60,000 nucleotides of DNA, taken from the NCBI RefSeq assembly GCF_030272615.1, contig NC_081406.1, positions 242,663,218 through 242,723,217 of the forward strand, given 5' to 3'. Made by a program: the position numbers and the translations under genes. Source of the DNA: Cryptomeria japonica (Eukaryota; Streptophyta; Pinopsida; Cupressales; Cupressaceae). Below the pieces are notes generated by a model, which saw only the letters and a list, made by a program, of their open reading frames with translations, had not been told where the DNA came from and ran no database searches. Below, piece after piece: positions 21,811 to 32,704 of the stretch (the stretch's first letter is position 1; each line of letters starts with the position of its first letter).

Positions 21811-22222
21811 CCAAGCATGAGACAAAAACCTTTTAACTGTTGGGAGGCTCAAGCATAAAACAGAGATGAAGATGTCAAAGTCTTGGATCTGAAATTATCA
21901 AAGCACTATTTAGGGATAAATCTAAGTTGAGTGCACTTTCCAAGTAGTAAAGGCACCAGAAAATCTCACCAAGTCTTTAGAGCTGGCAATAATAACATAC
22001 ATTAGCACCTAGAAGTGTGAATCGTCAAGTGAAATCTGCCCAAATTAGATATAGCAGTTTAATGCACTTATATTGTGGCACAACTAGTTCAAAATTGTGA
22101 TTTAAATAGATATTGTCGGGTGAAAATGTGACCAATTTCTAATCTGAAACAAGTAAAGGGTTCACACTTTTTCCATGGTGTCACCATTAGAAAACCATCC
22201 CCCAATTGACAATGATCTAATG
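21811..22222. other. Non-coding spacer between LTRs
   Basis: About 410 bases between two LTR-type ends. I see no supported gene, repeat or regulatory element in it; it may be the remains of an internal retrotransposon region. Confidence 0.4.
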
Positions 22223-23956
22223 TGTAATGTCCCCTTTAATTGAACCTTGGAATATAATTAAATGATTAAAATCATGTTGTTGAAAATAAGTAAATGGCAA
22301 CTAATTTTAATTATTGAGATGTCCTCAAATAGGAATAGCAGCAAAATAACAATATCTTCCACAAATGACACAAGTGAATTTATTCAATTCTGAACTTGTT
22401 TTAATAGATTCAATTCTGTTGTTAAGTTTGCTTCAGATTTTGCATATATGTTATTCAGAACTTGTATATAAAATCGTAGCAGGAATAGAAAATCAAAGAA
22501 TAAATAAATAACACAGCTATTCAACTCTCTGACCCTTTATTGCAATCTCAGACATTATCATACATCGAACAACTTTACTCATTGAACAGATTCTTCACAA
22601 GCAGGAGAACACTAAACAAGCACAGAACATACCACACATTCTTTTTGATGTGCAACTTATCTCTTCTGTCTGGTTTTTGAGATTCACGATATATGTATTT
22701 GCTTCAGTGTTGGGAGGCGCTTCAGCAAATCATCTTGGCATAAGACTCCCGCTGCTATGGAGATAGATCGCACTTGGTATGAGGAAATATTCCGGTATCC
22801 TTGAGAAGGGGTCTGTGTCTATGCGCACACAGTGAGACTCTGCAATATCTTGTTTTATTCTCGAACCTCTGCAATTAACATACGCTTTCAATTCTCACTT
22901 TCCATACCAAGTTCTGTGACTTACAGTGCTTTGCCGATTAACTAATGAAAGAGATGCTTAATATCTCCACCAAATAACTGTAGCCCATGATTTTAATATT
23001 TTTCCATTATTGAATTCGCTTGAATGAAAAGAATACCTTATTTCCTCCATCGGCTATAATAAAATAGGTTGCCTTGTGTTCGGGCCCAAACTGGAAAAAT
23101 TTCAAATATAAATCTTATTTGCCAAACATTAGATAGCCGATACATATATCTCACAAACTTCATATAATTATGTTGGCCACTTGATATTCACAACATGAAA
23201 CCTTTTGATGCTGTCAAGCTGACTATAGAAATCGATGTTATATTTCAATGTTTTCAAAGTCCTTTATGTTGCGTTCTGCATCATAGAAATGTTCACTGAA
23301 ATATTATTTCCTAACCTTCTGTCAGTGAAATAATCCTTAATTGAATCAGCTTCTTAAATATCCGCAGGCATAATCAAGCTACGACTCCATCATATCAATT
23401 GTCGATACGGGACCCACCGCTATTATTCGCCTTTAATATGAATTCATAAATAAACATGGCACTTACCAAGTGATATGATATTCAACCTCCAAGATCTGCA
23501 ATAATTTTATTCTGAGACTTATCTATTATCAGAAAGAAAACATCCCTTGACCTATAAATCTGTCAAGAGAACTTATGTGCAAATTTTTGGTCCGGTTGTG
23601 AACTCCATCGTGAATCCATTCCCAGGAATAGCTAGGTTTTTGCCCAACCCTTCTGATCAACTAAAGGTTTCCGTCCTCAGCTTCTCATAAACCATCATAT
23701 CAAATCCAAAGCATGTCTAATACAACACCAGGAACCTCCTTACAGAGATCTCCGGGAAACGTCTAGAAGATAGGTCGACTTGTCATAACTAGAGAAATTT
23801 ATTTAATAGTGACTATTCTAATATTTTATTATTTCCACTTTTGTTTTTTATTAAATTAATCAATTAAAAGTCATCCTTATCAAATAAATTTAATTTTTGG
23901 TCAATTTAATTAATTAATTTAATCAAGTCACTTTATAAAAATTTAGGGATATTACA
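22223..23956 (-). repeat. LTR with TGTAATGTCCC/GGGATATTACA ends
   Basis: Begins TGTAATGTCCCCTTT at 22223 and ends AGGGATATTACA at 23956. The right-hand 0.36 kb matches 10970-11317, which is preceded on its minus strand by a purine tract, suggesting minus orientation here too. About 1.73 kb, with no ORF of note. Confidence 0.55.
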
Positions 23957-24417
23957 ATTATCTAATAAGGCCATAAAGTAATTAATTTCTATGTTTTTAA
24001 GTGACCTCTTTTATGTCAATTGAAAATTAAGAAGGCCACTTTATTATCTCCCAAGCTAATACAACACCAAGAACCTCCTTATAGAGATCTATCTCCAGGA
24101 AACATCTAGAAGATAGGTCGACTTGTTATAACTGGAGAAATTTATTTAAGAGAAATTTAGTTAATAAAGTGACTATTTTAATATTTTATTATTTCCACTT
24201 TTGTTTTTTATTAAATTAATCAATTAAAAGTCATCCTTATCAAATAAATTTAATTTTTGATCAATTTAATTAATTAATTTAATTAAGTCACTTTATAAAA
24301 TTTTAGGGACATTACAATTATTTAATAAGGCCATAAAGCAGTTAATTCCTATGTTTTTAAGTGACCTCTTTTATGTCAATTGAAAATTATAAGAAGGCCA
24401 CTTTATTATCTCCCAAG
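23717..24417 (+). repeat. Tandem duplication spanning an LTR end and its flank
   Basis: 23717-24055 and 24056-24417 are two adjacent copies of the same sequence. Both run from CTAATACAACACCA through AGAAGATAGGTCGACTTG, the LTR end (GGGATATTACA at 23956; GGGACATTACA at 24316), ATAAGGCCATAAAG and GAAGGCCACTTTATTATC to CCCAAG. The junction and the right end are both followed by CTAA. The copies differ by scattered substitutions and small indels. Confidence 0.85.
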
Positions 24418-26387
24418 CTAAAGTAAAATTTAAAAGGAAAGGGAAATATGAATAGAAATTAAAAGAGAGGGACATTTGAAAAGGAGAATTTGAAATGTTT
24501 CTCCAATAGGTTATTAAAGAGCAGTGAGAGGCTCATTTGAGGCATGTTGAGTTTATTCTTTTCCTTCGATTGAAACCCTTGTGGTTCTGGAGTTTAGAAC
24601 TTGTTCGTTTTCAGCATTTGGTGAAAACCTGTAATGTCCCCTCTTCTTTAGTTGCCATTTAGTTGCCAGATTCACCCGTCATCCATCTCCATAGGTGAAG
24701 TTTGATGTTTGGAGATGAATTTGCTAGCCAAAGGGGACCTAGACTTAGTCATTTTATGACTTTGGTGGGAATAATAAAGTAACTTTATAATATAAAGTTA
24801 CATAAGTTACTTTTTCTTAAAATAGAAAAAGTTAATAAAGTAACTGATAAGTTACTTTTTAAACTTAATAAATGACTTTATTAAAATGTCCTTTGCACAC
24901 CTCCCTAGGCGAACTTTAATAACTTTAAAGTGGTTCTTGATTCATGTGGAGACTTCCCCCTCAAGTGGGCGCCAAGTTTGAGGAGAAAGATTCCCATGGA
25001 ATCTTTATTTGATGCTTTTGGTGATACGTTTAGGGTGAAAGGAGATAAAGAAAGGAATCGTGGGTTTTGGAGATTCATTCTCTATTTTCATTTTTATGAT
25101 TTATTGTCTGATTTGCACGACTTGCAGCAGAGGTTCTGATATTGGAGCAATCGAGGACGAAAACCCTCCAAATTGCTGAAGTGAGGACGATTTCCCACTT
25201 ACCCAGCTTCACCACAGCAGCATCAATTGTTAGAAATTGACCACAGAGGGTTGTAGACAGCAGGAGATCCATTTCTCAGGGTATTGGCAGGTCTGATCCA
25301 TCAAATCTGGGCTGTTACAGTTAGCTGCCAACAGTCACAGGGATAATTAATGCAGACTGCACTGTTTCCAGCTTTAGCCATACCATTCCCCACGCTTGGG
25401 TGAGCCAATAAAATAAATATGGGGGTTTAGCATTGAAGTGTGTGCTCAGAATTCATTGTCAGGGATTAATAAAGGCAGATATGTGGTTAACTTGGAGATT
25501 TTCCAGTGTATGTGAGCTGCACCAGCATTTATGTGAGGAAAATTGATCAATTTGTGAGGATTTGCCTGGCAACCATTGGAATTTCTATCTGGGTCTTCAT
25601 ATTTCTGCTCAATTTGTTTTTGATAATTCATTTTAGGGTCAAATAAGTGGTGTGGAGCTACTATTCCAGTTATCAAGCTTTCCACCAACATTCTTTTAAT
25701 TTCAGTCAAATAAAGGAGGCTTTCTGGGCAGGCTTGGGACTAGGCCAATTCTGGCTTTGAATGTTATTAATAATGATTTCTTTTGATTTGTTAATTACTG
25801 CTAATAAAACCTAGATGCTGATTGTTTATGTCAATCAATTACTATGTTTGCTTGCATTAGTTTTCTCGCATCTTAGTATTAAATCTCAAGCAAAAACCAT
25901 ATTAAACATCACAAACTGCAAACAACTCATCCAAACTTAAACTACAATCGCTAGCAAAAGAAATTAGACTCAGAAAAAAAAAAGGTCAGATTGTGGGGAA
26001 AATTTGGTCGGCATCTTTCAAAACCCTCTTGGGAAGATCAGTTTTGGTGGTGAAAGATTCCACCCTAGCTGGTGCATTGACAGAATAATTCAGATTTCAC
26101 ATTGGAGTTTAAAGATTTGTTCCAAAATTGATGGAATTTTCTTCGAAGACCAATTTCAGAGGCATTTTATTTAATTCAGAATAAAATTTTTCAGACTAAG
26201 AGTATATTTCTGGGACGAATAAAATATTATTTCTGATGATATGATTATCCATTCAAAGTTGTCAATATATTATAGGGATTGTTTAGCAATGAAAAAAAAA
26301 ATTAGCATAAGTATTTATGTTGGTTGAATCAAGGTTTATTATCATCCATGATCAGTGGAACTGTTGAAGAGCTAAGCAATTGGTTTC
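24418..26387. other. No gene recognised
   Basis: Contains another TGTAATGTCCCC start at 24630, without a convincing partner end, and a run of TTACTTTTT/AAGTTAC words around 24780-24860 (inverted AGTTACTT motifs). Short ORFs here have no family signature. I see nothing that supports a gene. Confidence 0.4.
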
Positions 26388-27236
26388 TCTTAGCCGAGAT
26401 TATTTCCCTTGCTCTTGAGAGTAACAAACTTTAACCTTGGCATGAACTTTTGAATCCTCTAGCTGAGTTACCATTTGGAGTTGAAATTGCCCCCTATTGA
26501 GATTGCCCTAAATATTGCCCTTATTATTATCAAAACTGCTCGCTTCCTCTCTTTATGAATTCTGAAATTGGTTATGAAGTTCAATGCTCCCTTGATTGGA
26601 TCAATTGATCTTCTTCTTGTTTTGATGCCTTCTTCAAATGATGTCTCCTTCACTTTATACCCTTTATGGAGACCAAGGGTCACATCTTTTGGTTATGAAA
26701 AGATACATCTATTTGGCAAAACTGTTGCCCTTTTAATTCGTATTTAATCGCCTATCTCTCACTTCTCAAATCTGTCTTTACTGCTTTTCAAATCTGCATA
26801 TATCCCATTTAAGGTCTGCATATCTTCCTCTTCTAGATCTGCATATCTTATTTTCTTCTTTCCTTCTCAAATCTATTTTAAGATCCCTCCATATATTTAT
26901 GCTCCGAATCTGATCTAGGTCTCCTTCAATTCCACTTCGTTTCCCCTCTTTCAAATGAATTCTTCTCCGTCTTATTTCTTATGTTTAAGGGAATCACAAC
27001 TCCTCATGTCATGCCTCTTGACCTTTCATTAAAATTAATTAATTTGTAATTATATTATATTATATTTTATATTTTAATTTTATTATTATTATTATTATTA
27101 TGTATTATTAAATCTTATTTCAAGAAAGAGACATTACATCTTAGTTGAGATTATTTCCCTTGCTCTTGAGAGTAACAAACTTTAACCTTGGCATGAACTT
27201 TTGAATACTCTAGCTGAGTTATCATTTGGAGTTGAA
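26388..27236 (+). repeat. 98-bp direct repeats flanking an LTR
   Basis: 26388-26485 and 27139-27236 are 98-bp copies (TCTTAGCCGAGATTATTTCC versus TCTTAGTTGAGATTATTTCC, both ending GGAGTTGAAA) with about four differences by hand count. They abut the two ends of the LTR at 26482-27138. Ordinary LTR integration gives 4-6 bp duplications, so this is unusually long. Confidence 0.8.
26482..27138 (+). repeat. Solo LTR, second copy of the 19185-type LTR
   Basis: Starts TGAAATTGCCCCCTATTGAG, a diverged TGTAATGTCCCC, and ends AAAGAGACATTACA. It matches the left and right parts of 19185-21810 without the RNase H insertion. It contains a (TTA)n stretch near 27080-27105. No internal region is present. 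Confidence 0.7.
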
Positions 27237-27941
27237 AAATGTTTTCACCTTGGAGCCTATTGGCATGAGCCTATTCATCTAGGTGTGAGTCTATTAAAGT
27301 TGCCAGACGCAAGGACATGGTCATATTTTAAGGAAATATTAAGAGTTGAAACTGAGCAAAGTTGATAAGGGCGAACGAATATAAGGATTAAGGTGATTGG
27401 ACTGGCTGCCTATATTTGGATAGATACAAGGTTTTTGTGGTAAAACAAGGACATTAAGGGAGACACCTTGAATGAATATATTCTTATTTTGGGATGCATA
27501 GGAGAAATAATATGTTTAGGTTACTTAAATTGTCTATAGTAAGTCGCACTTGTGCAATAGACGTTGGAGCTTTTGAACAGCAAAAATCCATCTTGGAAGG
27601 AGCGATTAGTACCTTGTTGGCAAGCCAAGGGTCATTGTGACCAAAACCAGGCTTATATTGATAGAAATCAGATAATAATCTCTGTAGAAGGGTCAATTGA
27701 GCAGATATAAAGAGGCATGCCTATGGTAGTAGCCATTTTTTAGCTTGCTGAGTGAGTGATAAACAATTCCAGGTGGATACCGTGGCAGTAGGCAAAAGCT
27801 TAGGACTCTAGTGTGTGGATTCTACACCTCAAATACCATTTGTCCCCCCCTTTCCTCCCATTTCCAGGATGGGGATGTCCTCAAGACGCGGGGATGCCCC
27901 CTCACCGAACTGTCACAGCTGCTATGACATTGCTGAGATCA
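27237..27941. other. No gene recognised
   Basis: About 700 bases between the repeat and the hAT end. A C/G-rich stretch (TTTGTCCCCCCCTTTCC, 27839-27900) precedes the transposon. A C-rich stretch with CCGTCCCCCC words also occurs on the far side at 49940-49990. No supported coding or RNA feature. Confidence 0.4.
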
Positions 27942-28157
27942 TAGTTGAACTACTCACGACTCGGCTCGACTCGCCAAGCCCCTAGGAAAAAAACTCGGGA
28001 AAAACTTGGAAAAACTCGGCGAAATACTCGGCAACTTAAAAACACGCTTAGATTTAATAAAAAATGATTTTTTTTTTGGTTGCAAAATTTAATGAGAAGA
28101 TGCATCCAATGAGTCAATAATGATAACACAAAAGAAACAAGATGATTCTAGATATAT

Positions 28158-28800
28158 TTAAATGCAAAGTGTATACAAAATCGCATCCTCATGAGGAATG
28201 TTGATGGCTGGAAGCCTGAAAGCAATATAGTAAATAGTTTTTGTAAAACCAAAAGTAAATACATCATTACAAATTTCAATTACAACTTCCTCTTCCCAGC
28301 TCCTCTTCCGAGCTCTAGCAAAAACTCGGGGAGAGGTAGAACTGGAGGGTCTAGTCCTAGAAGTTTGTAGTGGGTGTGACTGTGCCTCCTCGCTCGGTAT
28401 GGCTGGCTCATCCTCCATCCTGGATGAAGCTATGTCTCCACCTGCTTCTGGCACTGGCAATGAATCCTCATCCTCTTCCACTTCCTCATCAATGTCATCC
28501 AACCCAAATCCACCCCCCTCCTCCATAGCCTGCCTCTCCAAATCAGTGATGTCAGTGTCGGAAAACAATGGAGGCTGCTCTTGTGATGTCCAATCATTGT
28601 AAGGATCTATATCATCCATGTCAATTGGACCACCTTCTACTTCCTCTACCTTTCTTACGCACAATCGAAGATTATATCATGAAGACAAGGTCATTGAGGT
28701 GTTTCTGCACTAACTTTCTCCTCTTCTTCGTGTGGATTGCTTCAAACAAGCTCCAATTGCGCTCACAATTGGATGAACTGCAAGGCTGACATAAGACTCT
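28158..28800 (-). pseudogene. hAT transposase exon 5, C-terminal dimerisation domain
   Basis: Reads CQPCSSSNCERNWSLFEAIH, TKKRRKLVQKHLNDLVF, the conserved hAT dimerisation block (CSSS-CERNWS---IHTK-R--L--K-L-DLV). A frameshift near 28676 separates it from YNLRLCVRKVEEVEG and the acidic tail DDIDPYNDW that usually follows. The remaining frame is glutamate/serine-rich and ends about 28158. The frameshift, the exon 1 stop and two insertions make the transposase inactive. Confidence 0.85.
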
Positions 28801-29097
28801 TGTTTTCCCCAGAGGGGTGTGTGTGTTTAACAATATAGAAATGTAGGAAATATGATAGTATACAACAATGCAAGTAAACAGAAGAACTCAGATGTATGTA
28901 TTCATTAATGCCAAATGCCAGTACATTCAAAACATAACTTTCTTCGACAATATCTACACACTGAAATAGGAAACCAAGTACATATATATAGGTGTCGGTG
29001 TAGGTTGTTCGGTGCCAATTGCCGACAACCGTCACGTAACTACCGACCCTTAACACGTAACGTTTTAATTACAATATGACATAATTACCTGACAACA
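28801..29097 (-). repeat. 3' LTR of the gypsy element
   Basis: Minus-strand start TGTTGTCAGGTAATTATG at 29097, end GGGGAAAACA at 28801. It closely matches 40254-40562, with small length differences in the GTGTGTTGG/GTGTCGG region. It has the promoter-like CCTATATATATGTAC. Confidence 0.9.
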
Positions 29098-29118
29098 TCA
29101 TCCCCCCCCAAAAAGGAG
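29098..29118 (-). other. Polypurine tract of the gypsy
   Basis: On the minus strand, a pyrimidine-flanked G-run (CTTTTTGGGGGGGG, then ATGA) lies just before the 3' LTR start. It is the expected position of the plus-strand primer. Confidence 0.7.
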
Positions 29119-29176
29119 GTCGTCTCCTGACGACATACAACAAAATGGGAAATGACACTAAGACCAAACATGAAAA

Positions 29177-31657
29177 TCAAAGCTGAGGGGGTACAAAGGG
29201 CGTCCTTGATGAAGAAGGGGCCAATGGTGTTGTTGCCAACTGCTCCCTCAGCTGGTGAACTTGTTGTGTCCTATGCTAGAGATCTCGCTCAGCTACCAAC
29301 TGCCTCTCTCGGTATCGTTTCACCATAAAAACTGCTTCCATCAGCTCCTTCTATTTCCCATCTAACTCCTCTAAAGTAGATGTGAGATGGGTCTCAAGGG
29401 CTGCCCGTTTTGCTACCTCTTATGCACGCCCCGTCATCTCCTGAGCCAATGCTGCCCGGGCACGAGCCAACTCCTCCTCTAGGTTGGTCACTTGGGCTCT
29501 CTGCTGTGCTAACTCCATCTCCATCGTATGCAGGCGAGTGGCTGAGCTGTGATGGCTGCCACCTGCTCTGTCTCTACTGCCGAGGCACCATGCTGGGTAC
29601 GTCTGAGCTGGTAGTACTCGTCCCGGAAGGCTTGCTCTACCTGCTGTAGCAGCAAGTGTACTCCACCAACCTTAGCCGTCGCCTCTCTCCTCCAACCTGC
29701 CAACATCTTGGGAGTCTCCACAGCAGGCCAACCCCTGGCCTCAAAACATCTCCCAAACTCCTTAACACACCCGCCAGTGGCAAAGGTGACGAGTCCCTCA
29801 ACAACAGACTGCCAATCTCCATGCGCTGGCCTCAACCTCTGCTGCCATCCTCTGTGCACTGGCTCCCATCTTTGCGAAAAATATCTCCATGCCCTCCGGC
29901 TGGCTCTCGATAGTGGCCTGCTCCTGCTACTGCATCTCTGCCATCTCTTCCTCAAACCCAACGGTGTCCTGCAAGAAGTCCATCGCCAACTCCTGCTGTC
30001 CCACCTCCTGATGAGAACTGGCCTCATCGAGGTCCACAATCTCAGGAAAAGGACGTGGCTGGGGTCCCAATGGTGTCATGGGAGGCATCTCATAGCGACC
30101 CAGCCACACATCCATGGTGGCATCATCATCTTCGGTCACCGTACCCTCTGCTGCCGAGACATTCATATGTACTGGTTCCTTTCTTATGGTAGACCCAATG
30201 CAAGGAGGTTCGCTGGGAACCAATGACACTGCTAGAATGTCCTTTGCTAGAACTGCTGTGACAACCCTGGAAGGTGTAGGCATTGAAGGTCAGGGTCTCA
30301 ACTGCCCAAATCCTCGGATGGGTATGACTGGTATGGCTCCCACAGTCACCCTCAAAGTCTGGAGAGGTGTCAGTCCTCCATCCTGAGTCAATACTACTGG
30401 TGCATACACCAATTGGCCTACTCTTGCAAGTCGCACTCCACCTGCCGGTAACCATGGATTCCTCTCGTCACATGCCCAAAAGGCACTACATGGCCACTAC
30501 TCTCCTCTGTACTAGGGGCTTTCTTTACTTCCTGCTGGCAAGGTGGAACTTGTCACAACTCTGGCTGCTCCGAGAAGAAGTGTCCTTGGAATCGTCCCCT
30601 TCCTCTGCACTACTATCAGCCTATTCTGCAACCTCTTCTTTTGCATCCTCGTTAACTATCTCCGTCTCCTGCTCTGTGTCTACCTGTGGTGGTCTTCGTC
30701 GCTTCTTGCTAGAATGGGCTTCCCCGCTACTTGCCATAGTATCCAGGTGGGTCCAATAAAAAATGAACGGTTGTGAAGGGTCCCTCGTCTCCCAAAGTTT
30801 TCAAACATGCTTCTCCGGCGACACTTGTGTGCATGAACAACGTCGTAGGATCAAGAATTCATGGATTCTGTTGGACAAAACTGTTGCCGAGTTGTACACC
30901 ATCCCGTTCCTCAAGCCATTCATAAGTGCAATCATGGGTACCGCCATGTCGGATGCCCTGCTGGCTCCTGTACGTCTTCTTTTCATAACATCCAGCAGAC
31001 ACTGCCAATCTCCTGGAACGATGTAGGACTTCTTCAATCCTTTGCCCTTGGGTGCCTTGATCGCAGCCCATTCTTGGTTTGAGAGATCACTTCGACAAAT
31101 TAATCGTAGCAGTTGTTCTTTCCTTTCTGGTGACATCTTCGTGGCATTCTTGTCTATTTTCTTTCCCTCGTCTAGGATGCCAAATACCCTAGCAAAATCG
31201 TCGGGTGCAAAGGAGATGGTCACAGTGCTCTGTTGGTAAGAGAAAGTTGATGCTTTGGTTGCGTTGTCATATGTAGCCACCATCATTCGCAATATGATTC
31301 GAAATCCCTAATGGCGAAGATGGGCATTTGAATTGCCCAATACACTTGTGCTTTCCTGAGAGATTCTTTTATTACATAATCATCTGGGGTTTCTAGCCAC
31401 CAGGTCCTGCATACATTTCCACTCAATCCTTTGAATGTAATAGTGTCAGGTGTGATTTTCTCCGGCATTGCCGCCTTCTTGGCTTTTCTTGTATCCGCTG
31501 ACCTTGCAATTTTCACTCTAGTTTGCAACACTCGCTTCTCCTTGTCCTTGGCTGCTGTGCTTCCCTCTGCCATTTTCCTTGACTTTGACGGTTGGTCTAA
31601 CTGCTGCAACCGTTTTCTTCAGTCCAGCTTACCTAATCTCGGTTTTCCTAATTCCAT
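29177..31657 (-). pseudogene. Extra ORF after pol of the gypsy (unknown function, coiled coil)
   Basis: Begins at ATG 31657 (MELGKPRLGKL), followed by an early stop; a second start is MAEGSTAAKDKEKR. A frameshift near 31300 leads to the best conserved part, MVATYDNATKASTFSY, FAPDDFARVFGILDEG, LLRLICRSDLSNQEWAAI, SDMAVPMIALMNGLRNGMVY. After the stop at about 30801, a frame with KKRRRPPQVDTEQETE, an acidic segment and a heptad-like region (MEMELAQQRAQVTNLEEELA) runs to 29177. Long ORFs after integrase are known in Tat/Athila-type gypsies and have been called env-like. I see no signal peptide or membrane segment, so an envelope role is not supported. Several stops make it inactive. Confidence 0.55.
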
Positions 31658-31699
31658 TTGAATGATTTAGCTACTGGTGCCAACACTTAATAAACTTTT

Positions 31700-32640
31700 T
31701 TTTTCAAATGCCGTTACTTTCTATTTTGCTGGCTACAACGATGTTGGTACGACATTGTACTTCCTTGCACGGACTGTACGAAACCCTTGTCTTTTCGCTC
31801 AACTCGCTTCACATGCCACTAGTACGGATTCCACTTCAACACCTTCTAATGTGTACGGATGACTGTGATGTACAGACTCCCTTAGGCTTCCGCAATTTGT
31901 TAGTACAAAATTGTTTACTTGCTCACAGGCACAGCGTGTACAGCTTGGCTTCGACTCTAGTCGTACGAAAATCGCCATGGTCTTCCTTCTTCCCTTCACG
32001 TACGTTGTCCTCTAGTCATCGTATGGTTGTCCTCTGTTGCTACCGTACAGATTTCGTTTGTATGGACTCCTCCAATTACTATACGAAATACTGTACAATT
32101 TCTCCTCTTGTTGCTCGCGTATGGAAGGAACTCTATCCAGTGTTTGTACGACGCCGTACGACCCTTTGGCTTCTTGCTATCCCCCATGCGACCGTATGGT
32201 GTTCACTTGTCTCCAATTTTTGATTGTACGAAATTCCTCCCTAGACCTTGATGCGATGTACGGCTATGGTTCGATTAACTGTGGCTTTGTACGGTTCACG
32301 TCGTACATCCTTCGTCCCCGTCGTCTGTATGGATTACCCTTCGGTCACCTTCAACATAGCCGTATGAAATATATGCCTGCATATTACCATCACCGTACGA
32401 GGTTGTATGGATTTCTAAATTGCCTTGCTGTACATACCGTACGATCAACCTTTATATATTTTTTCCCCGCCGTACGACCTCCTTGTGCTCTTTCTTACTC
32501 TTCGCCGTATGGTGTACGGTCTTTTCACTGTACGGTATGTTTAAATTTTTTTTTCCAACTTTTCCAATTTTTTTCCAATTTTTTTCAATCTTATAATTTT
32601 TTCATTTTTTTTTTCAGCTAAAAAAATCAATAATTACCTT
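31700..32640. repeat. TACG-rich spacer between integrase and the extra ORF
   Basis: Roughly thirty occurrences of GTACGG, CGTACG, CGTATGG or GTACGA words are scattered irregularly across 31740-32540. Examples are TTGTACGACGCCGTACGACC (32146), CCGTATGGTGTACGG (32504) and TGTACGGTATG (32529). A T-rich tract with CCAATTTTTTT repeats follows (32535-32625). Overlapping ORFs in this stretch have no family signature. It is an intergenic region of the gypsy. Confidence 0.7.
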
Positions 32641-32704
32641 TTCAATTTGTCTGGTTGGGCCTCGCCTCTGGGCGAACTAGATCATTCCGCTGCTGCTTGT
32701 GGTG

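Noticed and set aside
24630-25319. A possible complete LTR from TGTAATGTCCCC to GGGCTGTTACA
   Set aside because: The right end differs from GGGACATTACA, no flanking duplication is seen (AAACC versus GTTAG), and there is no second copy to confirm the body.
29708-30386. Plus-strand ORFs of 90-172 residues
   Set aside because: These are shadows of the minus-strand extra ORF of the gypsy, whose frame carries the coherent acidic and coiled-coil composition.
32037-32621. 194-residue plus-strand ORF rich in Tyr, Ser and Leu
   Set aside because: It lies in the TACG-rich spacer antisense to the element, with biased composition and no recognisable domain.
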